A DNA stretch of 64,000 nucleotides, taken from the NCBI GenBank assembly GCA_036346205.1, contig JARFJB010002198.1, positions 2,987,501-3,051,500 on the forward strand, read 5' to 3'. Under the pieces are notes generated by a model. That model was not told where the DNA came from. It searched no databases and saw nothing but the letters and a program-made list of their open reading frames with translations. The position numbers and the translations under genes are program-made. Shown here one piece after another: positions 44,723-57,800 of the stretch; within the stretch, counting starts at the first letter, position 1; every line of letters starts with the position of its first letter. The stretch comes from Vesta saturnalis. Lineage: Eukaryota > Arthropoda > Insecta > Coleoptera > Lampyridae.

Positions 44723-45837
44723 AATCTGATGTATGATACTCATAATCATACATTATTTGACAATGAACGTTCAGTGAATTAATAAACATACAAACACATA
44801 AAACATTTCTGGATAAGATCATTATTCGAGTAAACAAGGTTAACTCAATTAATCAAATCAATATAAGAAGGCACCGAAAATTAATCATCATTATTTTACT
44901 TTCTATCGTTTTAATAATTTAAATTATTATTCATTTTGACAAGGCTAGACGTACAGGTCTTGGTATTGAGCCAAATACTTACATTTATTTTATATACTTA
45001 CATAGCGTCGTAATTTAAATACCTTCATTATACTTTTTAATAACTATAAAATGACTTTGTGCTAGAATGTTCCCAATATCTCCTTGAATGAATTATCTAC
45101 ATTAATAAGGAAATCGATAGGATATTGAAACTATTGCATTAAAAAACTCGATCACATTCAGGATTACATTATTTTCCAAATGGGTTTTAACTTATTTTGC
45201 TTATTAAGTTCCGTGAATACAATTTTAATTCGCATTAACATGGTTCGAATTTTATTTTAACTTAAAATCCAAATAAACAATTTTAAACAAATTCAAAAGA
45301 AATAAAATGAACACAGTTGAACCCAAACTTTTGCATCAAACGAACAAGGTTTACACAAACTAAAATTTCATTAATATACAATCTCGAACGGAATTACAAT
45401 TTTAAAGTTTTAAAACTTTAAAGATGTTTAAACTGCTGATAGTACCGCATTGTCTTGAAGAAAAATGTTCTTGATCATGCTTTTAAATTATCTCAAACTT
45501 AATGAAGTTTGTTAACAGTTCCATTATCATTATTACCTAAAAAACATTCTGGATCCATAAATGAGCAGTTTTAAGCGTTGCGTTTAAAAACTGAGTATTT
45601 CTTATTTAGCCCCAAGCATAATTTAGAGAATAAAAAATAATGAAACAAGATAGTTATGCAAATAAACTATGTGTATACTCGTAGTTTTTGAAATTTTGTT
45701 TCATCTATGAATTTTGTTCTTATCAAAACATCAGAAGGTTCGGAAAATAAGTAGTTGGCATCAACCATTTTAAATTGAATACATTATAGTTAAAAGGTTA
45801 GATAAAGATCTAAAATTACATTTCAATAATTTAGATA
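44723..45837. other. AT-rich non-coding stretch
   Basis: About 1.1 kb with nothing recognised. Confidence 0.5.
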
Positions 45838-47325
<1,488 letters not shown>

Positions 47326-47429
47326 ACATGTAAAAGTTAGTTCTATACTCTTAAAATACATGCTCGTTCATTGGTCTAGTATTGATGTTAAATTAATTCA
47401 AGGTCGAATTATATTATAATTGAATCCTT

Positions 47430-47565
47430 CGCACACCGAAGACAACTCCTTGAGGACCTCCCCGAGGAGGTAAAAGAGTCCCTTAATAATACCCCCTATG
47501 CACTCGAATCCTCACGTCTATCTGATTACGATCAAGGCTAAGACATGGATTCCGAATATGAAAGA
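47430..47565 (+). pseudogene. 3'-end fragment of the jockey-like LINE family
   Basis: QLLEDLPEEVKESLNNTPYA is encoded at about 47,445-47,510 and matches QLLDDLPEEIEESLDNIPYA of the element at 60-64 kb (63,150-63,210). It is the last part of ORF2. Everything upstream is absent: a 5'-truncated insertion. Confidence 0.85.
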
Positions 47566-47989
47566 ACCGTACACATCCACATGCAAATGACGATATCTTT
47601 GACAGACTCCTATAAACACACCTCACCATACAACTCCATTAACAAGTGTTCAAATCTGTGATATAGGGGAGAGTGGCACAAAATGACCCCTGCGAACAAA
47701 ACAATTCCTAGCCTTAATTTTACGACCTACAGTACCATTTATATTGTTATTGCGTAAGCATCACCCAATGCTACTGTCAGTTCAATGTAAGCGCCTGGCG
47801 TAGAAACTATTCTCGTATATCTCTTAAACAAGTAGTTGCTGAAAGCTCAACATTTTGCCTAAAATCTAAGATGGCTCACAGCACATTATTGTCTGTTCGG
47901 AAGAATGCTTCCCCATGGTATTGGGATAATTTTGCCCTCTCTACTATTTATGAGAAAGAAAGAATAACTCAATATTTTTTAGCGGCAAT

Positions 47990-48258
47990 ATGATTCAAAC
48001 ATATAAACGGAAGACTGAGAGGCAGAAATGGGACGAAAATAAAATGAGGCAAGTAATTGAAAGTGTGCATAATGACCTTGCATATAAAACGGCGCCAAAA
48101 AACTTTGAGGTGCCGTTAATGCGGTTAAAGAGATGATGTAAAGGAAAAAACAAGTTAGCCACGAACCCGTTAAATATACTGGGTAGCAAAACTACTGTGT
48201 TCACCGAAGAACAAGAAAACGAGCTGCTTACCCATATTTTCGATATGGAAAGTACACG
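47990..48258 (+). pseudogene. pogo-like transposase, N-terminal psq-type HTH
   Basis: ATG 47,990 opens MIQTYKRKTERQKWDENKMR, then a psq-type helix-turn-helix: QVIESVHNDLAYKTAPKNFE followed by VPLMRLKR and a stop where the family has Arg (CGA to TGA at about 48,134). It continues in frame with KGKNKLATNPLNILGSKTTV, FTEEQENELLTHIFDMES. This is the DNA-binding part of a widespread arthropod pogo/Tigger-like family. Coding similarity ends near 48,260. Confidence 0.82.
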
Positions 48259-48616
48259 ATCAATCCGCAATAGGCATCGTGCAGGCCTTCCGATATAGGT
48301 GGGTTGCCAAGCTAACTGCAGTGGTAATGGGCGGGTTCCATATAAGATGTAAAATGATTGAAATTTAGTTTCAAATACCTTACACTTACCATAAATCAAC
48401 AAATAACAACATTCGATACGGAAAAAATTGTCTCTAAGCACCACCACAATCTTAGATTTTTCTAAAATAAATAGTCCTACGCGAGGTGTTAGGTTAATTA
48501 TACATGACTGTGGAAAATACAATTGTAGTCTACTCAATAAAAACATACACAACTCAAGTTCAAACACACTTTCACTTTAAGTACATTAAATTTGGTCTCA
48601 GAAAACTTAATATATC

Positions 48617-48906
48617 ATTATAAGTTTTTGTTATGAACGAATAAGTTCAAAGGTAAATATGTGATTAAAAATTATTATTCATTTTATTAGATACATAAAT
48701 AAAAAGTTTACCTCGAGTAGGATTTGAACTTACGACCTGTACTCTGCTAGAGTACCGCGCTAACCAACTGCGCCATCGAGATTCAAGCCCCCATCGATGT
48801 AAATTTTGTCTTTATGTATTAAATTATTATTAATAAAATTAATAATAATTTTTAATTGCATATTTACCTTTGAACTTATTCATTCATAACAAAAACTTAT
48901 AATAAT
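48617..48906 (-). mobile_element. tRNA-core inverted-repeat element, minus strand
   Basis: Terminal inverted repeats of about 85 bases: ATTATAAGTTTTTGTTATGA at 48,617 and its inverse ending at 48,906. Inside lies a full tRNA-like sequence on the minus strand at 48,710-48,782. There is no protein coding. Target duplication not clear. Confidence 0.8.
48710..48782 (-). tRNA. tRNA-like sequence, anticodon AGC, within a repeat
   Basis: The minus strand folds as a cloverleaf: acceptor ATCTCGA pairing TCGAGGT (one G-T), D arm GCGC/GCGC, anticodon arm GTACT-CTAGCAG-AGTAC with anticodon AGC, T arm with GTTCAAAT loop. A G-U pair at position 3:70, the alanine identity mark, is absent. The 3' flank AAACTTTTTATT has a pol III T-run. 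Being part of a repeat, it is more likely a SINE-like core than a working tRNA gene. Confidence 0.6.
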
Positions 48907-48989
48907 TCAATATTAGTCAAGTTGCTTTGGTATGTGTGAATCTTTGCGATATTGCAGGCTCACATTCCATTAATATAAGTAATTTGATT

Positions 48990-49240
48990 GTAATCTCATT
49001 ATATTTAGAATTTAAATCAATTCTACATACATAAAGACAAAATATACATCGATTGGTGCTTGAATCCCGATGGCGCAGTTGGTTAGCGCGGTACTCTAGC
49101 AAAGTACAGGTCGTAGGTTCAAATCCTACTCGAGGTAAACTTTTTATTGTATTGTATTTAATAAAATTAACAATAATTTTTAATTACATATCTACTTTTG
49201 AACTTATTCATTCATCACAAAAACTTATAATAATTTACCA
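48990..49240 (+). mobile_element. tRNA-core element, plus strand, truncated left arm
   Basis: The right arm (TATTTAATAAAATTAACAAT to ACAAAAACTTATAAT at about 49,238) matches the family. The left side matches only from CATACATAAAGACAAAAT (49,027) inward. It faces the opposite way to the copy 280 bases to the left. Confidence 0.8.
49064..49136 (+). tRNA. tRNA-like sequence, anticodon AGC, within a repeat
   Basis: 73 bases with a textbook A box (TGGCGCAGTTGG) and a near-consensus B box (GGTTCAAATCC). The anticodon arm GTACT-CTAGCAA-AGTAC gives AGC. The acceptor ATCCCGA/TCGAGGT has one mismatch and one G-T. The TTTTT at 49,141 would stop pol III. Probably transcribable, but it belongs to a repeat family. 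Confidence 0.6.
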
Positions 49241-51425
49241 ACAAGACTACAAGCTAACTGCATGTGCGGCGTATGTCGAACATGTTCAAACAGGTCAGTT
49301 TTGAGACCTAACTTTAGGTACACGCGGCGTGCAGAGTAAAACTTATGCATTTCTTGTAACATCTACGGTGTGTCTGATTAAAAATATTGTTATAAACAAT
49401 TATTTTTAAATAAAATAGATGTAATGTGTGGCAGGGCGCTACAATCGTCTAAAAATTAAAAAAAACATTCGGCCAGAGGGGCAACGTTTTTTATATGTAC
49501 GGCAATCAACGTGTTAACCATTATAGGTTACAGATTATTATTTGTGAGACAGAAACCTAGAACATAGTGGAGGATTTACTGAGTAACCTACATAAAATTG
49601 ATACCTACATATCTCACACATAATGTAAAATAAAAACGCGGCTAATGGCGGAGACAAATATCTGAACCCGCAACTGCTGGGTTAATTTGAAAAAATCAGG
49701 TGTTTCTAGTTATAGGTTCAATTACCCTTAAAAATAAATTTATCCAAAGCTTAATAAAATTTTGAAGCATTCGAGTCGCCATACACTTATTGATCGTACC
49801 CTGTATATTCATAAAATCACACACGTTATCGGGATACTTCCTAATTTACCCTCGTATACGTATAGATTAATATTTATAACTGTCATAAAAATTCTGAAAT
49901 AAATATATATCACCCAATTTGGAAAAATCACAATTCTATCCATTAATTTTAACCACAAAATTATTAAATTTAAATAAAAAATTTAAAAGACGTAATGATT
50001 AGTGCGTCTTTCACGAATCATATATTTTCCACCTTTTCTCTTTAAAGGTAACATCCACACGCATCAATGAATCATAATTCAAATCTGAAATTTCTGTTTA
50101 ATTGATTTAACTCAACATATCAAAAGATTGATTACTTGTAAACAGTGTAATCCTTTATGTAATAATTACACACAAAGAAGCAATGAACTCTCATAATATT
50201 GGTCCTCTTATAAAATTTTAGACTGTAAGGAATCACAATTTAAACAAATATAAAGAATAAGTTAACTGTATTGACCAATTTTTCAAAAATATTTACAGAT
50301 ATTGCGTCCGAGAAGCACCACATACAAGAAAAAACTAATTTTATAGATTAAAGTCCCTGAATCTTATAACCTAAACATATAATAAAAATCTAAAGTTATT
50401 CTTACATAAATAAATTCCGCAGTCCCTTATCCGGAGTAATGCGCCTTTACGCGTAAAACAAAATGGGGCAATCTGATTTACTGTATGCACTTCCTAAAAA
50501 CAAGTGTTTGTCACAGAATATATTTACCTACACTTGAACATTGAATTCTTAAATGCTTTTAAGCTGTCGATTGAGTGCTATTAACAATCGCACTTATACT
50601 TAAATTAGTAATATTAATATCCTATACTGTTTAACTTAGTTCATAAATCTTAAACACACCTTGTTTCGTTGCATAAAGGATCACTTCAGGTTCCTTTTTG
50701 GATCGCGCAGTTCTGTATACACAATACTTTTTCTTAATTCGGTGTTTGCTGTTTATTTTAAATCTGCTCAGACACTTCGTAAATTTAAAAAAAAAACTCA
50801 CTACAATTTTTTTCAATTCACTAACTAATCCTTTCATTTGTAAATAATTGTTTTTGCAGTAAACTAATATACACTGCAACACTAATTATTTACCAATGAA
50901 AACCAGCATCAAGGCAAACAATACGACAAGATCGATGCCATCTTGAATTTATTTACAAACATCCTTACAATTCTTCCAAACAACCCTAATTCACATTCAC
51001 ATTCATTCCATATACTGTCCTAATCTAGATTCAACTTTTTATGAACGTCCCTCATATGCGCGAGTTTTCCTTCCGCAAACTGTAACACAAACATATATAT
51101 TATTTAATGCAATATCCACATATGGTAAATCCAGACGCTACCCGTTTACAACAATTTTAAATTCGCATTCCTTATCACACAGTGGCTAATTCCGGTAGCA
51201 CCTAACGATTATCGTTTTAATTCTCGCTCAATCAAATTTAATCCTTTTAACTTAAAAATATTCATACAATATCTAAATACTCTTTTACACGATACTCAAC
51301 GCCTTATTAAAATTCAAGCAGTTACACTAATTTACATTCTCCACACACAAAAAAAAATTCTCGTGCAAACTCACATTCATTTACCATACAAAATACGTTC
51401 TACGCACAACACAAGACTGCATATA
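49241..51425. other. AT-rich filler between the pogo halves
   Basis: About 2.2 kb without recognisable coding; a minus-strand 83-codon frame at 50,631-50,882 has no known domain. It may hold further old insertions I cannot name. Confidence 0.45.
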
Positions 51426-51429
51426 CCCT

Positions 51430-52500
51430 GTGCGTCAATGTAATCTCACAAAAGTCGAATGCATGGCCTTACCAGCAAAGACGCAAGATCTATTGCACAC
51501 CAGCTCGCAATCAAGAATAACATTGTGCGTCCATTTTCGGATGCAACCAGACTTGCTGGTAAAGATTTCGCACCAGACAACCTTCCCTCTCACACTGACA
51601 TCCCCCGAAGCAACATTGATAGCCCGTAATCATGATTTCAACAGATCTGTTGTAACAAAATTTTTCACTTTGCTCAATTCCATATTGGATAAAACACCTT
51701 TTCCCTCATATAGGATTGACAATGTAGATGAAGCGTCTGTACAGTCGCAAAACTAAAATTTTTGCAAAAGAGGTAGTAAGCAAGTTGCCACAGTAGTGTC
51801 TGTCGAACGAGGCGTATCTACTACTGTAGTTATTTGTATGTCCGCAGGGGGCTTATATGTTCCAACAACGTTGATTTTTTCCCAAAAGAGAGGAGCTGAA
51901 GGAATGGGCACTGACAGTATACAGATGTAACGATTCTGGATGAATAAATCTGGATGTGTTTGCAGATTGGTTTGATCATTTTATACCTTTGATTAAACTA
52001 CCAGCAGAAGATACAGCGCTTCTACTTCTTGGCGGACACCTTTCCTATACTACGAATTTGGATGTCATCGAAAAAGCCAAGAGTAATTTTATTAGTGATT
52101 TCAAGAAGGCCGGAATCCTATTTTCTCAATTTTGTCTGGCAAAGCGTGAGCGGCCGTTCAGTTGAAGATCATCTTGGCGAATTAAAAATTCTCCCTTTTT
52201 CATCCGTTATTTGTGAGGATAGTGACACTTCTTCCGTATCTGTACCATCGACCTCTTTTACTATTTTTCCGAAAGATATTTGCTCATTTCCCAAGACATC
52301 ACAACGACGACGCACTGCTAAGCGAATATCTGTTGGTACGGTTATTCTCACAAGTACTCCTTATAAATACCATCTTTTAGACGAGCGACAAGAAAAAAGG
52401 AAGCACTTAAAGAAATGGAGTTATAAATTGAAAAGTAAAGCAACAGTTAATGGAAAGCAAAAAGGGACAAACAAGAAGCCCTATTCAAGAAAAGACTAAG
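51430..52500 (+). pseudogene. pogo-like transposase, DDE_1 domain and basic tail
   Basis: HDFNRSVVTKFFTLLNSILD at 51,630 and FPSYRIDNVDEASVQS at 51,705 give the first Asp (NVDE). A shifted frame continues KRGSKQVATVVSVERGVSTT and VVICMSAGGLYVPTTLIFSQ (51,770-51,885). DVFADWFDHFIPLIKLPAED then LLLLGGHLSYTTNLDVIEKA (51,950-52,080): the usual DGH is GGH, so the second catalytic Asp is lost. A large internal part including the third acidic site is missing after NFISDFKKAG. The C-terminal FTIFPKDICSFPK and a Lys/Arg-rich tail end at 52,497. Confidence 0.85.
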
Positions 52501-52589
52501 TGATAAAAGGAAAAAAAGAAGAACCTAGATGATGAAGAGTCGGACATGGAAGAAAATGTAGAGTACTTCATTTGATCCGACACTTTCCT

Positions 52590-52720
52590 AAGGAGAGGAT
52601 TGGGTGCAGTGTCGTTTTTGCAAACGGTGGGCTCATGATGGATGTGTTGGAACTGGTAACAACGACTGCGACCTTTACACCTGCGATTATTGCATTGAAA
52701 GTACCAAGATAGATAAAGTT
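52590..52720 (+). pseudogene. C-terminal PHD-like zinc finger of the pogo-like transposase
   Basis: VQCRFCKRWAHDGCVGTG then NNDCDLYTCDYCIES: ordered Cys-x2-Cys, His, Cys and Cys-x2-Cys ligands like a short PHD finger. The spacing and the W before the His fit the family's C-terminal finger. It follows the basic tail after a stop and frame change at 52,498-52,590. Confidence 0.75.
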
Positions 52721-52860
52721 CGTAAAAAGTTACAACAGCTGTCATATTATAGGGCGTTTTCTTTTTCGTGTCAGCTAGTTTTACTTTCCCCTACCATCGC
52801 TAGACGCTAGACAGTATGTTTCAAACTAAGCGATGTAGAAATAACTCGATAGTACAATTT

Positions 52861-53915
52861 AATACTGAAAACTATCATTTTAACACTCCCCTCCACACTC
52901 CAGGTCCACCCCTCCATCAAACCAAAATCAAACCTGTCGATGGGTGACCTAATTATGGATAATCAAGGGGGGTGGAAAATCATTCTTTTCGTCGAGACCC
53001 TTTACTAGAGTGCCATGAAAGCATATATAGGAGCATTTTATTTAGCCACGAACTTTCTTTCTTGTAAGAAGCTCAAGTCAGTCAAAAAAACTTGAACTTA
53101 TTCTTACTCTGCCAGAGGTGTTCGGAGTGATATAGACCGAAGCGGCTTGTCGAGAGCTTTCGAACTAGTAATAACATGACATACATACGATAAATTGGGA
53201 CGAGAGTTGAAGGAAAACAATTCTTTTCGTAGAGACCTTTCATTAGAGTACCACGAAGGCCTAAAGCATTCCTCCCTCCTGTTGGTATTTGGTTCTACGC
53301 ATGTGAGCTCACAATTTTTTAATATGTGACAAAATGAGGGAACTCTAATGCCCTATCGATCTTGCTTAAAAAGAGTTTTTGATATCTTACTGATTCGATC
53401 TCAACCATAAGCGATAAAACCGTCCAGTGAACAATGTTGACATTCTTCAAAAATTCATCCAAATCAGTTCATGCGTTGAAGAGATAGATATTGGTTATAA
53501 CTCGTGTACGCGGACAACACGACGCACTGATGTTAAGCTAAAAGAAATTAACGGACTTCGACGAATTCCTTGTTTTGGTGTAGGTTAACAAAAATAAAGA
53601 AGCACTACAGTCAGATTGTAAAAATCTCAAACAGTTCCGTTAATAAACGTGGCCGAAATTCGAAAAAGCGAAAAAAACACTGCTTTAAATTTGCTAAACG
53701 GGCATAAGATATAAATGTCTCATACCACATTTATCGATTTAATACATATTATAAAGCAATCAAGGGAAATATTTTGAAAAATCCCAACGGGTTTTGAAAT
53801 CTGTGGGAGCTTACATACATACATAGGTACACCAGCAAACAAACAGAGAACAATCGTTGAAGACCTAATAATTAAAGTATTGTGAGTAGAAATATAACGA
53901 GCGGTTTGATTATTA
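52861..53915. repeat. Interspersed repeat with internal duplication
   Basis: A module with ATTCTTTTCGTCGAGACC and TAGAGTGCCATGAAAGC (52,980-53,025) recurs as ATTCTTTTCGTAGAGACC and TAGAGTACCACGAAGGC (53,220-53,260). Further on, AAAATTCATCCAAATCAGTT and a CATACATACATAGG tail (53,820) are typical of old arthropod interspersed repeats. No coding. Confidence 0.6.
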
Positions 53916-53918
53916 TTG

Positions 53919-54011
53919 ATGATATTTCCGAGTGAAACCGAGCCAAAAGTTCAACGAGTGCGTAGAACGAGTTGAATTTTCTGTTACGGTTTCATGAACC
54001 ATATCATTGAT
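53919..54011. repeat. 90-base imperfect hairpin
   Basis: ATGATATTTCCGAGTGAAAC and AAGTTCAACGAGTGCG face CGTAGAACGAGTTGAATTTT and GGTTTCATGAACCATATCAT. The centre TTCAACGAGTGCGTAG then AACGAGTTGAA is close to symmetric. Confidence 0.7.
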
Positions 54012-54014
54012 ATG

Positions 54015-54133
54015 GACCGAGGGCCTTTTACGTATGGACGTTTCTAAACCCTAAGAACGTCACTGCATATACGTCATTTATTATATTTTTGCATGGCTAG
54101 AGATGATTCTTAATATACTTTCTTCATAGTCCC
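54015..54133. repeat. 118-bp direct repeat, copy 1
   Basis: GAGGGCCTTTTACGTATGGA to ATACTTTCTTCATAGTC; nearly identical to 54,633-54,748. A GT-rich stretch lies between the two at 54,245-54,320. Confidence 0.93.
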
Positions 54134-54244
54134 AATGCAAAATTTAAAAAAATGTATATGATTATTTAATTGCAGGTTAGATTATCGCACGATCAATTTT
54201 GTTGGCTTGTTTTCTAGGTTTACTTATGTGTGTTTGAGCTTTAC

Positions 54245-54320
54245 TTGTGCGCGCGCGTGTGTGTATTTGCTTGCATGAATATGTGCGTGCGTTTCTGCGT
54301 GTGTGCGTGCGTGTTTGCGC
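54245..54320. repeat. GT/GC-rich microsatellite
   Basis: Interrupted GCGCGCGTGTGTGT, GTGCGTGCG and GTGTGCGTGCGTG repeats; alternating purine-pyrimidine, Z-DNA-prone. Confidence 0.85.
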
Positions 54321-54632
54321 GTTGAGTAACTTGTTTGTTTCTGTGATTAGTTTTTTCTGTGTGTATTTGGGTCTGTTGGTTAGTTAGTTTGTTGATGTTT
54401 AGGTGTTTGTTCGAAACATATCAACATACAAGCGGTATTTTAGAATGTTTTTGTAGTAATGGGCGTCATTAGAATTTTTTTCAAGCTGGCATCTAAATAA
54501 CTAAATGTATATTAAGATCTATCTGACAAGAAGGTTTAAACGTCTGTAGGACATAAATTATTATTGTTGTTTTTTCCGCCTATTTTCATGTACGTATTAC
54601 AAAGAGGTTAGGTTAACGTATGGGAATTAGCC

Positions 54633-54748
54633 TGAGGGCCTTTTACGTATGGACGTTTCTAAACCCTAAGAACGTCACTGCATATACGTCATTTATTATA
54701 TTATTACATGGCTAGAGATGATTCTTAATATACTTTCTTCAAAGTCTA
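54633..54748. repeat. 116-bp direct repeat, copy 2
   Basis: Second copy of the repeat, differing from copy 1 at only a few positions (for example TTATTACATGG against TTTTTGCATGG). Confidence 0.93.
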
Positions 54749-55900
54749 TAATGCGGTGTAGTAAAAGGAATTCACATTAAAGGCTACTCAAATTAAATCA
54801 CTTAAACCGTTAACGTCGAATCTGGCAAAAACTAATTATTCCTGTTCAGGGCAAACCAAAAAGTATATTTTCAAACTTTAGCATAAGAATTTCTGTTACA
54901 TCTACATGGTATATCATCGGGAAGTAAAAATTACACGTAGAAAGGTATGAAACAAAATGTTTTACATTATTTCTGTCTTAAATCAGTTTGCGCTACTCCT
55001 TACGAAATTTCGTCCTCGGTTACGTCTCGGCCGTAAATAGCTTACTCGTAATGTATACCATGCCTATGTGTAAATTACCATCAATAATAAAATAATACGA
55101 CTTCGTTTTCTCAAATTCCTGGCAATCTAAATGGAGGTGGGGTGGAGCACCACCGTGTTAGAAGATGTAGTCCACTCTATCATTCTATACCACTTTACCA
55201 CTCACAAAAAAATATCTCATCATATTAATCATAAAAATACCCCATTTCATAAGGTCATGCATTGAAGTACAAATGTTAAAGTGGCTCACGTTGTCATTGA
55301 GAGTCCGGAATTTTAGCAAATAGTTATCTACTTGCTGCGTTCGTTGACTCGTAAATTACAGGCAAAATTTAACCTGAATGTTCAACCATTTCCTCAGATA
55401 CTTCAAACTGAACCATTTATTTTTTCATACTGTGGTAACCTGCGGCTATGGACAGTGCGTACTATCACCGGAAGGGGTTGACACTGATACAGCTTCTTCT
55501 TGATTAAGCCACGTTCCTAAGTTTCGTAACACTATTGTGATGGGGTGATGTCCATTTGACTTACTAACTGCTAATTTCTGCGCTTTAATGGATAGACACG
55601 CAAACTGCTGTAACAAATGAAGCTTTATTGTTGGTTCAATATTAACTAAGCTGACTTCAGCTAACAAATGAAAACAGAAAAAGTGTTCATAAATGCTTAA
55701 AGTGTAACAGCACTAATGTTTTAAGTATAATTAATACAATTCCACAATGTTAAACGCGTTTCAATACAACATGTATTATTATCAAGAGAAACTATGTAAG
55801 TAAAATAATATTAAATAGTTATAACAAAGCATTAAGATAAAACAGTAATCTTGATATAAATTATAATTCTATATTTAAAATGTCTGTTGAAAGTGAGTTT
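54749..55900. other. Non-coding stretch with one unrecognised frame
   Basis: The minus-strand frame 55,667-55,446 (73 codons, containing IKLHLLQQFACLSIKAQKLA) is not low complexity, but I do not recognise it. No other structure seen. Confidence 0.4.
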
Positions 55901-55939
55901 ATAACATCAACCTGTTCGTTCGTTAAATATACTTTTTAT

Positions 55940-57800
55940 TACAAAAATGTAAAAATGTAATTGTTTTGTCAAGATATTAGGTGACTATTTACTAATAAAT
56001 GCTCGGTACATATTGGCACATCTAATGTGTTCTTTGCATCTAATACCACAGTTCCTAAGTGTTTGTCCTACATGAACAGAATTACAGGATTCAATTTATA
56101 AATACTCGACTTCAAAATGTCGCTAGTTGAATCTTTGGCATTAAATAAACATTCATGAACATTGATATTTGTTTTGAAAGCTACTTTGTACTTGTTCTTT
56201 TGTAATAAGTTACTTTTTCTGATATTTTTCCAGAATACGAAATTGATATTTATTTATTTTCTATCGGTTCTGTGTTAACCGGATAAATGTTTTTGATAGA
56301 TAATTTGTACTACTGACTTATCTAACTAAAGTGTAGATTATATTTGAAAAGTAACCGTTTGCTTGTGATATTAGTTTTATAATTGATATCTCTTTATTGC
56401 AATTTTTTTGGTTTAATGCGTAATGTTTAATACTAACACTAATATAATCTGTATGCAACTAGCTTGTGTGTTTTATGGTGACATAAATTGTTTGGAATTG
56501 CAATGTCTGTATGTGTAGGTTTTCTGAATATGCAAAACTCAATCTTGCTCTGTGTATTAATTGCTCTATTTTGTTCTTTAGTGGAAATTTTATGTTAGGA
56601 TATAAATTATTAATATTAACTAAGAACTTATCAATCTGATAAATATGATGAACTATCGAAACTTACTAAAACATTATTAACGTGACGAAATCAAATATAT
56701 CAGAAACATTTAATTCAAAAGTTTGATCTTCTAAATTCTTCTAAATCTGGTGAAACTGGACTGCCCATAGGTAAAACATTTTTTTTTGTAAATAAATCTT
56801 GTTATTGAATGTGAAATAATTTTGATTATCACAGAGATTGAATAATTAACTCCATTCTTGTAACTAATTGAACATTATTATTAAATAAAAAATGAATTAA
56901 TAAACATATACATTCAGGAGGAATTATTTTAGAAAGCATACCAATAACATAAAAATTTACAAGTTTATTATGCAGTGGCAATTTTATTTTGCTGCTCGTG
57001 GGTTCTTGTACAAAATTGGTTGTTACTCTAAATCAGTAAAGCAGATATTGCAGTTTTCTAAACTTTGTTTGACATCTTTTTGAAATTTCGGTGAAGGATC
57101 TCTATTTAAAGTTTCTACATTTTCGTTAGTAATAAACTTTCAACATATCTTTTGAAAGAATTACTGAAGTCGTACCTATCTCTGCTTTAACAGAAATTAG
57201 ATTATTTTTATTACTTGTGTTCTTAACTGGTTTTAACAAATAATTGTACGATTTGTTGTTGTAAGTTTTGTTCTTTTTCAAAGAAAATTTTTTAAGTAAA
57301 GTCTTGCCATAACTATTATGTTCATTTCTAAGATGCGTTTCGCATTCTACTGATAAAATCTCTTTCATTTTGTTACCGAATATAGGAAAATGGCAATACT
57401 TAAAACCTTTGCTAAGAAATTCTAATTCTTCATTATTAAATTGAACATCTAACAAGTTTAAGATTCTTGTTTGAAAATTGTAGGGATTGTTCTGTGTTTG
57501 ATGTAACTGACAGCTTATCTAACGCTATGGTCAAATATATTAAATTCAATATTTGTAGTTTATGTAACATTTCCATTCATCTCTAATTCGAAACCACTTT
57601 TTAATTCTTAATTATCTTGTAAGTATAGAATTTTCAGTTCTAAAAGAAAGTTTTATGTAGCACTTCTTTCTTTAATCATTCTTGGCTAAACCATACATTT
57701 TGACTTGCTATTCCATGCTTAACCATAAGTTTCGCATATAATTTTGTTTGTTCCTCTAGGGAAGATTCTTTAAATTTATATTCTTTAACTTTACTTCGTG
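55940..57800 (-). pseudogene. Third Penelope-like element, RT plus GIY-YIG
   Basis: Minus strand, right to left. The N-terminal frame 57,455-57,126 has DVQFNNEELEFLSKGFKYCH and ISVKAEIGTTSVILSKDML, the block that opens PLE reverse transcriptases (usually KADKGNTVV). Next DPSPKFQKDVKQSLEN (57,085). Near 56,780 a shifted frame reads LPMGSPVSPD-like, RT motif B (GSPVSP). Near 56,100 IYKLN followed in another frame by CNSVHVGQTLRNCGIRCKEH is the GIY-YIG nuclease start. Motifs A and C were not found intact and many stops occur. More diverged from the two copies at 21-24 kb than those are from each other. Confidence 0.75.

Larger units (their letters stand above)
47660..52860 (+). mobile_element. 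pogo-like (Tc1/mariner superfamily) transposon, split by later insertions
   Basis: The probable left end GGGGAGAGTGGCACAAAATG lies at 47,668. N-terminal coding is at 47,990-48,258, the catalytic part at 51,430-52,500 and a C-terminal zinc finger at 52,590-52,720, all on the plus strand. About 3.1 kb between the first two parts holds tRNA-core elements and AT-rich filler, so this was probably one gene. No matching right terminus was found. Confidence 0.7.

Noticed and set aside
47995..48567. A 190-codon minus-strand frame
   Set aside because: It is antisense to the psq-type HTH of the pogo-like transposase and has no domain of its own.
49064..49136. A working tRNA-Ala(AGC) gene
   Set aside because: The anticodon and boxes fit, but the acceptor has a mismatch, no G3-U70 pair, and it sits inside a repeat with several decayed relatives.
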